Shown here piece after piece: positions 1-10,386 of a stretch of 64,000 nucleotides of DNA (positions are counted from its first letter, which is position 1; each line of letters opens with the position of its first letter). Location: contig CALNVZ010000174.1 in the NCBI GenBank assembly GCA_940671915.1, positions 24,838,017 to 24,902,016 on the forward strand, read 5' to 3'. The notes beneath the pieces are model-generated. The model did no database searches. It worked only from the letters and a program-made list of their open reading frames with translations, and was not told the origin of the DNA. This DNA is from Paracentrotus lividus. Its lineage: Eukaryota; Echinodermata; Echinoidea; Camarodonta; Echinidae. Position numbers and translations under genes: made by a program.

Positions 1-23
1 CAAACCAGTTAGAGCCCCTTCCT

Positions 24-113
24 CATTTCGCGCTCGCATTATGCTACCAATCCCTTCTTATGTCACTATTATTGGGAAAATTTTCGGCTCATGCTTCGCG
101 CTCGCATTATACA
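24..113. repeat. Fragment of a GC-palindromic dispersed repeat
   Basis: Two copies of a CGCGCTCGCATTAT motif, the second preceded by TTTTCGGCTC, lie in otherwise AT-rich DNA. The same TTCGGCTCGCG/CGCTCGCAA wording recurs three times inside the inserted element at 46,724-47,464, so this is probably a truncated relative. Its boundaries are not visible because the window starts inside it. Confidence 0.4.
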
Positions 114-573
114 ATACATTTTCCCATATTTATATGCATGTGTGTATACAAGCATTACCCCACCCCCAACAATGGACACTGTGATCATATACCATCGCAG
201 GTGTCACGTTGAGGATAAGACGAAATATCGACGATCATTCCCCCCCAATCGCCAAAACAAATCGACACCGTTGTTTGCTGTAGTACTATCAAGGTTCGAG
301 TCTATAATATTGACTTCACATTTTACTGTTCAGTTTGAACTGCAAAATGATATGAGAGCTGAACTTCATGTTATTTCCTATGCATGGCAAAATGATAGTT
401 CATCCCAAAGGACCATATTCTATTTTGTGAATACATGTACAGTGTAATATAAAACAACAATAAAATGATAAAAATTTATAAATTACATTGTAGCCTTCAC
501 TTTGGTTGAATTTGGCTCTTATATACTTTAAAATATTGAACCATGATTGTCTTCATTTTTTACTACTTTACAG

Positions 574-726
574 TCAATGGTGAAGCCACAGAGAGATGTT
601 GGTATGAGTAAAGAATATGGACAAGACACTGCAGTGCATGATATCGACATCAGGATCAAAGAACTTCAAAGGTCACTGAGGATGAAGAAAGCAAAGATTG
701 AAACAGAAGCGAAGACAGAGACATGA
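574..726 (+). CDS. Possible terminal coding exon, unknown protein
   Basis: A pyrimidine-rich stretch ending TTTACAG at 573 precedes an open frame of 50 codons ending in TGA at 724-726. The peptide starts SMVKPQRDVG and ends in a charged helix-like stretch (IKELQRSLRMKKAKIETEAK). It is too short for a confident call. I do not recognise the protein and see no upstream exon in the 573 bases available. The ATG at 577 could also make it a small ORF of its own. The segment just downstream is a diverged tandem copy of its last part, which argues for a 3'UTR or repeat rather than a conserved gene. Confidence 0.28.
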   Translation, partial: SMVKPQRDVGMSKEYGQDTAVHDIDIRIKELQRSLRMKKAKIETEAKTET

Positions 727-1040
727 TTATGATTGAATCAAGTTGCGTTTGCATCAAGTAACTGAATGTCAGTGGTCTTTTTGATGGCAAAGCCCCGTGG
801 ACAAGATTGAGTTGGTTTAAAATGTGGAATAGATGGGACAACACTGACCTCAGAATGATTAAAGGTTGCCGAGGATGAAGGAAGCAAGGATTGACACAGA
901 AGCAAAAGACAGAGACAAGACCATGATTGAACCCAGTTATTGTTGTATCAAGTCCTTAAGCCTAATGGCAAAGCCCCAGGGATGGGATTGACTGGGTTTT
1001 CAACGTGGACTAGATGGTCGGACATTGACCTCGAATCAAG
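660..1040. repeat. Two-unit diverged tandem duplication (~190 bp)
   Basis: The words GAGGATGAAGAAAGCAA, GACAGAGACA, ATGATT, GGCAAAGCCCC and TAGATGG appear in the same order twice, first in about 680-860 and again in about 868-1040, with many substitutions and indels. It looks like an old tandem duplication. No reading frame survives across both units. Confidence 0.5.
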
Positions 1041-1418
1041 TAGCTTTAGAAGGTGATGATTGAGACAATATTAAAGATAGGAATCTGATTTAGACAGGAA
1101 ACCAAAGAGAGAATCAGGAAATCGGATAGAGAAAAATGAGAGGAGCAATTTTTAAAAAAAATTATCAAAATTGATGATTAAAATATTGACTCATGGAAGT
1201 TTGAAAAGTCTTGTACTTTCTATAGAGATCCTCAAATTGGCAAAATGGCTCTTAAATGACTGATTTTGTGGACAAATTTGCACATTTTCCTTCAATTTAT
1301 CATATTTCTGATTGTCTCCTACTGACCAGTAAAGACATGTATGTGGTGTGAAATTTATTTTCTCATGACATACATGTATGTTTAGATTAGGAGGTAAAAA
1401 CACACTTTGAAAGATAGT

Positions 1419-1564
1419 GGAGACAATAAAAAATATGTGTACAAAACAAATCAAGAGTTTCCAGTGGTACCGAGTTTGAGTTACGGAGAGAGTGCGCTAA
1501 CAACTGCTACTGCGACAGTTGCTCATGGCTGTGTTTTTTCTAAGATTGGGTTGGGGTTTATGAC
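1419..1564. repeat. Direct repeat, copy 1 of 2 (~145 bp)
   Basis: This segment is nearly identical to 2625-2763. A core of about 80 bases, starting TTTCCAGTGGTACCGAG and ending TTTTTTCTAAGATTGGG, matches base for base. The flanking parts differ by a few indels. Both copies start GGAGACAATAAA. The repeats are separated by about 1.06 kb. Confidence 0.7.
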
Positions 1565-2624
1565 ATCCTTGAGGTAAGGATCAGGTATAACATTAGTCTA
1601 AGGATGAAGTTAGACATTGAATTAGTACTTGGGTGACGTTTGAATGATTGTTAAAGGATCCTATCTCATATAACCAGACTCACCTTAACTGATTCAAGTA
1701 CTTTGATAAGTTGTCCATTTGCCTTTGTGCTCCTTCTACTTCTTCTTCTTCTTTCGTGTCCACCATTTACAACATTAAGTATAATATGAATATATGTACA
1801 TGTTATATAACCCTAACAAATGGTATTATTTTGGCCATGACTTTGCACATAGTACGCCCTCTCATTTGCAGCCATGAGATATCCTGGTTGCAATGTTCTC
1901 TATTTGGACATTGAGGAGGTGTCCCATAGTTTCGGCATACCACAATCGCAATTATGTTATCGTCTTGGTGTAACCCCATTTCGCAAGTTAGCTTTACATC
2001 GACCTACTCCTGTGCGAAGTCGATTAAGGACTTCCACGTCCCCAATCTTGATGTTGGCCTGGGCAGCTGTTCTTTAGTAGGGAGAGGGAGCTTGCCATTA
2101 TGGTGATTATGTTGCGTCTCTCTTCCCAGTCTGCATCTGGCCGTGAGGTTGGTTCAGTCAGGGTGGTTGGACAGATTGTAGAAAGCTCTTTTCTTGACTT
2201 TAAACGTCTCTGGGTAGATTCAACATCGTGACAGGGATGACGAGTATCCTGGTGTTGACAAGACGTTCCATTCTGCTGGCTACAGATCGGTCGGATGTCA
2301 GGTGGTGCAATGCCAGGAGGACGTGCAGACTGTCTACACTCGTCGTCGTTTCAGGCAACCTGTAATCGCTCTGACATCTGCCATCGTTGAGTGCAGGGTC
2401 AATTTGTGTGATGTGCTGACTCTCTCCAAACTGGGCGGCGTACTCTGCGTGCAGAATACACAATGCCAGAGCGGTTGTCCGTTAGTAGGTATGCTGACTG
2501 GCACCCATGACGAATTTGCCAGTTTCCTGAGGAAGTTGTTCCTGGCCTCACCTTCCCTTTACTTGTCAATATGGTACTTAAATGACAGTGTCCGATCAAG
2601 GGTAACACAAGGTATACAGGTTTT
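1565..2624. other. Unassigned 1-kb segment between direct repeats
   Basis: Open frames run here on both strands (for example 2302-2829 plus and 2200-2463 minus), but none has a recognisable domain and none is supported by splice sites or codon pattern. The long plus frame owes its length partly to reading into the second repeat copy. I see no gene I can defend. Confidence 0.3.
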
Positions 2625-2763
2625 GGAGACAATAAAAATAATGTGTGACAAACAGATCAGATTTCCAGTGGTACCGAGTTTGAGTTACGGAGAGAGTGCG
2701 CTAACAACTGCTACTGCGACAGTTGCTCATGGCTGTGTTTTTTCTAAGATTGGGGTTTATGAC
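2625..2763. repeat. Direct repeat, copy 2 of 2
   Basis: This is the second copy of the segment at 1419-1564. The two have a virtually identical centre and mildly diverged edges, so the duplication is recent or is an assembly duplication. No clear terminal motif or target duplication marks the pair as the ends of a mobile element. Confidence 0.7.
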
Positions 2764-3682
2764 TCCTTCTACTGTAAAGTGGTGAATACAAATGTACCTT
2801 CAATTTTTTTTTACAGAAATACACCTTAGCTGCAATATGAATATTTTCATCTCAAGTGATAGAATCCTTCAAGAAACTATGCATGATTGTTGAGGAGAAA
2901 TTTACTTTATTTGTTGTGCTCATGACAATCTTTATCTTGTTTAGAATATGAACAGGTTCATACACATTTGAAGAGGCTCATTATTTCAGACAGAAAAAGC
3001 AATATAATATAGTCAACTCCTGTTATAAGGAGGGGCTGGAGTCCTAGCGAAGTACATCGTTATAATGAAATCTCTGTGTACTGAAAATAACAGCACATAG
3101 AAACATGTGCCCACTTTTTAAAGTAGAACCTGGAGAATCAACTCAGTATAATTAAATATTGTTATAAAAGTGTTGACTGTACAATCAAAGGGGAATTTAA
3201 AAAAAAAATGTCAGTTTTTCAAAACACATATACTTGCACATTACCCTCATCTTGTCTGTACAGTCCACTGGGACCAAGCTAATGACCTCACAAATCTAAA
3301 ATCCCATTATAAAGAACTGTTAACACATAAGTATGCATTAGATTAGATTTGATCTTATCATAATGAAATATGTATCTGTACTCTCTATATCTGACTGGAA
3401 TGGATTACGCTGGGGTTGATGGTTTGTTTTTCTCCCAACTTCAAATTAATACTAAGGGGTGTAGTACACTGGCAATAAACTGATGTTTTCATGTTCTGAA
3501 ATGAGTAACGAACAATTCTGCAATTTATTATGTTAAAGCACAGTGACCTTAATATCCCATACGTATATTGGAGAAGAGTAGTGGTTTTCATTGGAAGAAT
3601 AAAAGAACAGAAATTAGGCTTCATGTTTATGGACTGCATTTTATGTTTTCTTTTGTTCATTTCAAGTTGTCATGAATTCTAA
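2764..3682. other. AT-rich intergenic DNA, no gene seen
   Basis: No domain-bearing frame was found. The 3010-3330 stretch contains repeated GTTATAA-type words and looks like worn repeat DNA. The short minus frame at 3385-3660 has no recognisable content. Confidence 0.4.
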
Positions 3683-3818
3683 TACAGGGAAATCTTGATA
3701 CGAGTTGGTTTGGACCAAGGAAATACAGATCCTGATGAAAACACATAAAGGTGTCGTGCTATTGGAACTGCAGCATTTACTTCATTATATCAAAACTCAT
3801 TTGAGATTTCCCTTTACA
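3683..3818. mobile_element. Small MITE-like inverted-repeat element
   Basis: The left end GGGAAATCTTGATACGAGTT is mirrored by the right end AACTCATTTGAGATTTCCC, with mismatches. TACA occurs on both sides (3683-3686 and 3815-3818) and could be a 4-bp target duplication. It is about 135 bp long and too short to code. The superfamily is unknown. Confidence 0.4.
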
Positions 3819-4639
3819 TGTATGTATTTTGTAAAGGAAACAATGGATTTCAAAACCAAAATTTCTGCCTGAATGCATATTAGAACACAGTAAAAAACCA
3901 AGAAATGGGCTGATTTTGGATAGAGCTTATTAGCAAATAATGTCAGTGAAATATAGAGCATTTACTTTGAACCTGTTCAACGTTTAAAGCAATTTTATTT
4001 CTCAAATTTGTTTCATTTAAAAATACAGGCTTTCAGTCATGTACCAAACAAAGGGACACTAATTAGAGCTCCAAAAATCAGTAGACTACACATATTCTGT
4101 GGTGCATTATGATGTAGCTGCTCACCAAGTCCAGACAGGTTGTATAGACCGATGACTGGCCTGAATTCGCAAAGGTGGTATTGTAAACCATGGTCTGAAA
4201 CGACGGATAATTCAATTTTTTTTTGTAATATGCTAATGTATGCTTATTCAGGGCAAACACTGATTAAAGGTCCAATACACAGGGTGCTACATTCACGCCT
4301 GTTGGTATGGTTTGAGGATAAATGAGCATCCAGTTTTAAACCAACAAGTTCCCTGTTCATTTAAATTAATTACCTCACCCACAGCAACAAACACGAATTT
4401 GGTGCCCTGTGACTAAAGCAACTGTACATAATTATTGGACCTTTTTGAATATACATGCATTACTAAGCATACTTATTGTGTGCAATTTGAAAAATCCATG
4501 GTTTCAGGCCCTGGTTTTTGAAATGTTTGACTTTTAACTAGGATGACCATTTTTTGGTGTTTTGGCGTTTACCTCTCATACATGAACTTCACTCTCCACT
4601 TATGGGGAAATCCTACTGTGAAATGATTATTACTTTTAT

Positions 4640-5000
4640 TTTACTTCTTTAAGAATAGAATCCAACAAACAACAAAAAAGTTATGTATATATTCTTACTT
4701 TTGTGACATCACTTGTGAGCTCCTCTCCAATAACCATGTTCTCTAATGTAAATTCGATAAATTCATTTTTTTCCAAAGAACATAATTATTTCACCTGCAA
4801 ATTGTATACATCATCAAATCCATGTTGTACATGCTTGTATGAAAAGAATCTATTCCTTCATCAATAACCATGAAAAAAAAAAACGAAATTCACAGCATAT
4901 TGAAGAGCAGCTCGCAATTGATGTCACACCACTCAAAACTTTATCTTTTGTGGATTTTCTTCAAACCATCAGTCATAATATTAATTTTTTCTTTTAGTTT
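4640..5000. repeat. Diverged relative of the TTAAAGGGGAAGTTCACCC MITE
   Basis: The stretch around 4900-4990 (GAGCAGCTCGCA, then ATGTCA, CAAAACTTTA, GATTTTCTTCAAACC) follows the order of words in the right half of the MITEs at 37,852 and 50,197. The ends are worn away, so this is an old copy. Confidence 0.4.
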
Positions 5001-5246
5001 GTAACCAATCATAGCCTTGTTTGACTTCCCTCTTTTACATTACATCTCAATTATTCTACACCTTGTTCATCCCTAATCTGTTCAAGGACTAGGATCAATT
5101 TCTCTCACATTAATTATACAGTAATGTATCAGCAACCACTCCATTTCGCAACTCTATTATCTCTCCTCTGAATTCTCCCTCCTGTGCTCTCTCTTCAACT
5201 GCATCTGTGTAATTCCCGACTTTGCATCTGTTGGTCTCTTTTCTGT

Positions 5247-5278
5247 CCTTTCTCTCTCTCTCTCTCTTTCTCTCCTCT
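5247..5278. repeat. (TC)n simple repeat
   Basis: A short run of TC dinucleotides with few interruptions. It produces spurious Ser/Leu and Glu/Arg frames on the two strands. Confidence 0.8.
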
Positions 5279-5791
5279 ATTTTCCATCTTTCTTTCACTC
5301 TCCTGTCATATATTTTACTCTTTCATGTCTTGCACCGATCACTCAATCATTATTTTAAGTATTAAAGGGATTAAAAATCTAAACTGCACTTTCCTTACAA
5401 AATCACAACTTGATACTACACACAATTGGACATGAATACAGATTTGTTTGTTATTTATATATTTAATGCAACATTTGCTTATATAACTTTCACAGCAATG
5501 AAGAAATGTGATTATTACAATACATCTTCTAATTACAAAACGAAGCTTAATTTCATGAAAACTAATAGGTCAGGGAAACAGTTACATGTCAAAGGTGGAG
5601 TGTTCTTTGTGTTTAATAGTTGCTACGCTTTTCAGAGACATCCCATCAGAAGTTGATGAAAGTTGATGATTGTTTCCAGTGTCGTGATTTCCATTCTTTA
5701 TCAATGGTTTCCTGGGAATGACATCCTGATAATGTTCCGGATAGAGATAGAGTGAGGAAGGGTTGTTTCCCTGACCAGCTAATGACTAAAA

Positions 5792-6824
5792 CTAGTGACC
5801 TGAAGAGAGAGATAATAAAAGGATACAGAGCAGAGATGAAATTTCAAATCAGTTCTTTTTATTCACTTTAAGGGAGGGGTTATCACTATACTGACAAATC
5901 AAAAATGAAAGTATAAGAATTGATTCTAGGCAATCACTTATCATTTCGTCATATCCCTTACACATATTGAATTATTTCATGCAAGTTACACAAGACAAAA
6001 TATAGAATAGTAAATTAATGACCCAAATTTCTATGAGTTTGTTGAAGGTTAAATCTCTGAACTGAAATGACTCCATACAGCACCCCCGCCCCCTACCCTT
6101 AAAACAAAAGAATCATAAGGAATTAGTCTTATCATTGTCTTTCAGACTAAATTGCAAAAGGAAAGGGGAAATAGTTACCTGATCCTCCTGCTGCTGCTTC
6201 TGCCTTCTTTGCTCTTACTGTAAACAAATAGAGGGATTGTTAATACTACATGTCGCAATGGAAAATAATATTACAGCACTATCCATCAACAAGTAAACTG
6301 ATATTGATAAGACATATTCATGATGCCTCTGTTACTCAAAAGAAAGGCAACCAACCATCAAAAACATATTGGCAACAGTGATATTTGCTTTCTAATTATT
6401 CCTGCTTACATATCCCCCACCCTTGCTTTCTCAACTTTGATTGTGAGATTTATTTTCATCACAGAGAAAATGTAACATTCTTTTGGCCCAAAACATTAGA
6501 TCATATTGCTTTCTTCTCTTCAATATGAATGCTCCAGATTTTTTTTTTACAATACAAAAAAGATGGACATGCTGTTATACAAGGGAGTCAAGTAATCAAA
6601 GTAAGAATACATACATAATAAAGTAAATTGGACAAATGAGAGGAATAACCTGTAAAAGAGAACAAGCAAATACACCTAGGTAGATTTTACTTACATCCTG
6701 CTAAAGAAGCTTTAAGCATAACGTAGCCTGTAATCACCACACATGGGGCAAGAAACGGTCCCCAATTTTTTACTTGAGGTCCTATGACCTTCATAGGTTG
6801 GGCTGGCCATGCACTGTTGGGCAT
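5792..6824 (-). CDS. Small mitochondrial membrane protein, ATP5MJ (6.8PL/subunit j)-like
   Basis: Three coding exons on the minus strand (6824-6695, 6217-6179, 5799-5792) join in phase to a 58-residue protein. It starts MPNSAWPAQPMKV, has one hydrophobic span at about residues 23-43 (PFLAPCVVITGYVML), then a basic stretch LRAKKAEA, and ends GGSGH. Each intron has a GT donor and a pyrimidine-rich AG acceptor. The human ATP synthase 6.8 kDa proteolipid is also 58 residues, with PMK at 12-14 (here 10-12), one membrane span, a basic segment after it and a GHH end. That family sits in the FO part of mitochondrial ATP synthase. Similarity in the span itself is weak, so the family call is inference. 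The first exon has 11 bases of 5'UTR after an acceptor, so an upstream non-coding exon is expected. An alternative acceptor 21 bases further on would replace the last two residues with a 65-residue tail. Confidence 0.55.
6179..6217 (-). CDS. ATP5MJ-like gene, 39-base internal exon
   Basis: This micro-exon is bounded by TTTGTTTACAG and GTAACT. It encodes the basic/alanine-rich stretch LRAKKAEAAAGGS and is in phase with both neighbouring exons. Confidence 0.5.
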
Positions 6825-6835
6825 TGTGATAGAAT
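6695..6835 (-). CDS. ATP5MJ-like gene, first coding exon
   Basis: The acceptor TTTAATTACAG lies just above 6835, the ATG is at 6824-6822, and the donor GTAAGT follows base 6695. It encodes residues 1-43 plus one base of codon 44, including the transmembrane span. The ATG is the first in the exon. Confidence 0.55.
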
Positions 6836-8315
6836 CTGTAATTAAAGACATTGACAAAGAATTCATTTGGAATTATTAATCATAAAAGGCAGTTACAAAT
6901 GCAAAATGTTTAAGAGCTGCCCTGCCTCAATAAGTTGTTTTTGTTTCTATTATTACAATTTTCCTCTTGCACTTTTTTAGGAGCTGCAATCTTCAAGGCT
7001 ACATTTTAGCTTGTATTTTTTTCTAACTTATCTAAGTTTTAAGACTCGTTCCAAGGCATAGAGGCTGGGGATATGCTTTATGTTTATTTACATTATAAGA
7101 CATCTATTTAAAACAAGAATCATGGACCAATTCACCAGAGAAGATGGAGGCATGCCATACCAAGGTTAAAGACTGGAGAGAGTGTATAGATTGGGAAAAA
7201 CTTTAACCCATCTACTCTAGATCTAATATCAAACAAGATGTTTTATCTTGTGGCAGCCATAGCTGGGGGCTTCCAGTATGCGCAACAAAGGAAAATTTAC
7301 ATATGTGCATAAATATGCACACCAAGCTCATTGCAGATTGGCTGATAGCACATTGGAAGCACCCCAGTAATGGCAAGCATGAATAGGGCTCACTTCCATG
7401 ATACGCAGCCCAAATTTGTCTATTGGTAGTATAATATTTGAGGATCATTTCAAACACCAAAATGTGATATTAAAATTTATTTGGCGTAAAAGGACAGAGT
7501 GGAAATGATCCTGATGTTTTAACCATCGATCATCTATGTTCCCATGTGTGCTAACAAAAAGAGAAAACTTTCAGCGCTTTTGTATGACTTTGTTATATAA
7601 AAAAAAAAAATCAAGACGATCCTCTTCTTCACTTTTCTTTTCTTTTTTTTTTTTTTGGGGGGGGGGGGGAGGGAGGAGGGCGACGCACCAGATATTGATT
7701 CAGGCTCCAAATTGGAAGAAAAAAATAAAAGCTTCATTTTGTTCTGGTGTTTGAACCTGCATTCCCTGGAAACCCATCCTATCCCAACCCCCCCCCCCTC
7801 CCTCCATCGCTATCAGATCACCATCCTGCATCCAAAAAAATGCAAAAGGCTTCAATCAAAGCATTCACCACTCACACATACCGTATAGATCTACCCAGAT
7901 GTTGTATGTCCGGATGGATCGGGTGTCTGGACACCCCAAATTTAACACAGCATGACTGTGAATTGAAAGGGTTTCATTATCAAAACTAAAAAATGCCATG
8001 GCATGCCAAATGTCTTTTTTTGAATGTTTTTTTGAGCACAGGAAAATATTTTGGGAGAACAAATATTGATGATTAAAAAGAGCAGGTACAAAGTTTTAGA
8101 TCCGCCCTAAACCGACCAGCCCGTCGCGAAGCGACGGAACTGACGAACGAGTAGGACATATTTGGGCGAATTTTGAACAATATCTAACAAGACCACAAAT
8201 TTCGTCGTCAAAAATTACCTTATTCTGAATTCATACTCACATTGAATCAAATCTTTGAAGTTTTCCCTCGAATTGGTGACCATCTGCGCAATGTTCACAT
8301 GAGTACCAACTAATA
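6836..8315. other. Probable 5' intron/upstream region of the ATP5MJ-like gene
   Basis: No coding exon was recognised. A minus-strand GTGAGT donor at 8240-8235 follows a short GC-richer stretch and could end the missing 5'UTR exon. The region also holds mononucleotide runs (T then G at 7639-7668, C at 7789-7798) that create spurious Lys/Gly/Pro frames. Confidence 0.3.
8121..8137. repeat. Perfect hairpin, 7-bp stem
   Basis: CCGTCGC and GCGACGG pair perfectly around a GAA loop. It lies in a GC-rich island of otherwise AT-rich sequence, just upstream of the exon at 8316. Confidence 0.6.
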
Positions 8316-8480
8316 ATGGTAGAAAATACAGGAAAATTTGGAGTTCCACAACGTATATTTCTCCGTGGTGCGTTGTCTTCGCCATACGTCTTCGACAGTG
8401 AAAATGACGTTATAGAAGAATGGGCAGCGATGGCACCAACACTGATTGAGAAGAGACAGGCCAACGGAAAATTCAATTTG
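8316..8480 (+). CDS. Possible first coding exon, unknown protein
   Basis: An ATG at 8316, downstream of an in-frame TGA at 8277, opens exactly 55 codons up to a strong donor (G|GTAAGT at 8481). The peptide starts MVENTGKFGVPQRIFLRG and continues with an acidic stretch ending EEWAAMAPTLIEKRQANG. Composition is normal for a protein and unlike the low-complexity frames nearby. I do not recognise the family and could not find a phase-0 continuation before PNPT1 exon 1 at 10,259. A four-codon upstream ORF starts at 8299. It may be an exon of a gene whose other exons I missed, or a relic. Confidence 0.35.
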
Positions 8481-8654
8481 GTAAGTCAAGAAGCTCTTAT
8501 ATACTTTCATTTTTAGTCGTTGTTACGCGGGTGAAAACATTCATAGAAACCTTACAAACATTTTAACATTAGATTGATTAAATTGACCAGTATATTCACC
8601 TGAGCGCTCATTCATCGCTGATTATTTTCGCTGTAAATGGAGGTGGTGGAAGTA

Positions 8655-8683
8655 CAGCCCCCGTCGCCTTCGGCACGGGGCTG
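8655..8683. repeat. GC-rich hairpin
   Basis: CAGCCCC...GT pairs with AC...GGGGCTG with one bulged base, and an inner GCC/GGC stem closes a TTC loop. Together with the hairpin at 8121 it brackets the orphan exon at 8316-8480. Confidence 0.5.
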
Positions 8684-10258
8684 CGTATAGTTAGAATAGA
8701 TCCCCCTCTAAACCACACACAGCAACTAACCATCTGGGACTAATGACAAGACTCAGTAAGAAAACTTGCAGAAAACAAACCCTAATTTTTCACTTTTTAA
8801 ATAACATTTTTCACTTATCTTTCTTCAATAAGCTGTGAGTGTTTTGGATGTTCCTTTCAGCTATCCCAGATGTTTAAGTATTTTTTTTTTCTTCTTGGAT
8901 GAAAAATTATTTTTTAAAGTCGACTTTCTGAAAATTTCCCCGCACGTTTTTGGGCGGGAGAGCGGCAAAAAATTCAGTGATGTTTTTAAATTTTTTTTTT
9001 CATGATTTTGATTTGAAATTTTCTTAAACCTATTCACTGTGTCTTATAATGACATAGACATATACTACTTACTAATTTTGGAGCTGAAAGTTATTGCAAA
9101 AAGGAGAAAAACCTTAGTAGATAAACAACATTGACAAGGTTGCAAAATTTTTTCCCAAATATGGCAGTTTGGTCCACGAGGTCAATTACTTAAAGTATTG
9201 ACATCGTATCATGAGTGCTCTAAACGTACATGTATTCAACATGCAATTTTGGCTTAATCCTTAGACGAAAAACCCAGGCTTTCATTTTAGTTAAATGTCA
9301 GGACATCCACACCCCGCCCCCCCCCCCCCCCCTTCCTCAAAAAAAAAAATCAAATAAAAAAATAAAAAAAATCATCCTACACTGTGTACACAGCAGTCAA
9401 GTCACACACTCACACTCACACTCACACCACAGCACACAGCCACAGCACAGGCCCGAAAGTTCATTCTATAGACATCTAAAAATAGCATTTACGATGAAAA
9501 TATTAAATTCGTTCATATCAATTCCTAAATCTATGATATCCAAACATATCGTTACGAAATAAAACAGACAATGAAATAAATTTATTGCATAACTAAAGGA
9601 GCAAATAAAAGATATTACCGTCGCTACTTTGTCCAAGTGTGCAAACCCAAAATTAAGCTAACTTGCAAGCTTATTTTCAAGTCGTCGATATTATTCTGTA
9701 GTAGTACCTTGTCCCTGCATTGACTGTAATTTGTCACAATCTTCGTTTATTTTAAGAATTTGCTAATTATTTTCATATCATAATTTTTTTCCATTTTTTT
9801 TGTAAACTCAATTAAGTGATAAGAAATTGGAAAACATAGAGCTCATGCTGTTTGTTATTGATATTAAACTGAAAACGACTGAATGTAAGCTTGAGATGGG
9901 ATGCGTACGCCGCAGACTTGCGCTTGTTAAATCTGTACGGCAAATGTATTTAACGTGTCTTTTAATGACAAATCCGTGGCATCAAAGATTTCATAGCGTC
10001 GTTGTTCAGTGCGTGTAAGCGCACACCGGCATTACGCAATCTCGCATCACAAAATTAATCCCATGTGTACTGAGCAGCACGCACGAGCAGCACAGCATGA
10101 GCAAGCTAGGTAGCTAGCTAGGTAGCCGTATCGTAGAAACATCCTCCCCCCGTAGCGCCTTGGGCACAAAAGCGGAGCCAGTCATCGCTGACCGCTGCCG
10201 ATGTTCAGTATTGGCATGATTGGCCATATTGTCTAGTTTACCGTTACATTCATAAATA
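8684..10258. other. Region upstream of PNPT1, no gene recognised
   Basis: The sequence is T-rich with a C run at 9316-9333 and a (CA)-rich stretch at about 9405-9440. The last 250 bases become GC-richer (GCGTGTAAGCGCACACCGGC, repeated AGCAGCACA) and probably contain the PNPT1 promoter. I see no clear TATA box. Confidence 0.35.
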
Positions 10259-10386
10259 ATGTTGCGTGTACTGCCGTGGCGGTATGCTACAAGAAGACAA
10301 TGGCGATTGTTTGCATCCAGCCAAAGATCAAAACATTTTGCTTCATGGAACGCGAAGACAAGTGTTGAAGCAGTTATTGGGCAGAG
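10259..10386 (+). CDS. PNPT1: PNPT1 exon 1 (mitochondrial presequence)
   Basis: The ATG at 10259 opens [18 protein letters not shown], an Arg-rich, acid-free amphipathic start typical of matrix targeting. The exon ends with VEAVIGQ and two bases of the next codon, before the donor GTAAAA. It joins exon 2 in phase and supplies the strand that leads into the first RNase PH core. Confidence 0.8.

Noticed and set aside
1419-2763. Direct repeats as the ends of an LTR-type element
   Set aside because: No terminal TG/CA pattern, primer-binding site, polypurine tract, target duplication or coding remnant supports it.
2302-2829. 175-codon plus-strand frame
   Set aside because: No recognisable domain or splice support. 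It overlaps equally long minus frames and extends into a duplicated non-coding segment.
7534-7754. Lys-, Gly- and Pro-rich frames
   Set aside because: Produced by adjacent T, G and C homopolymer runs.
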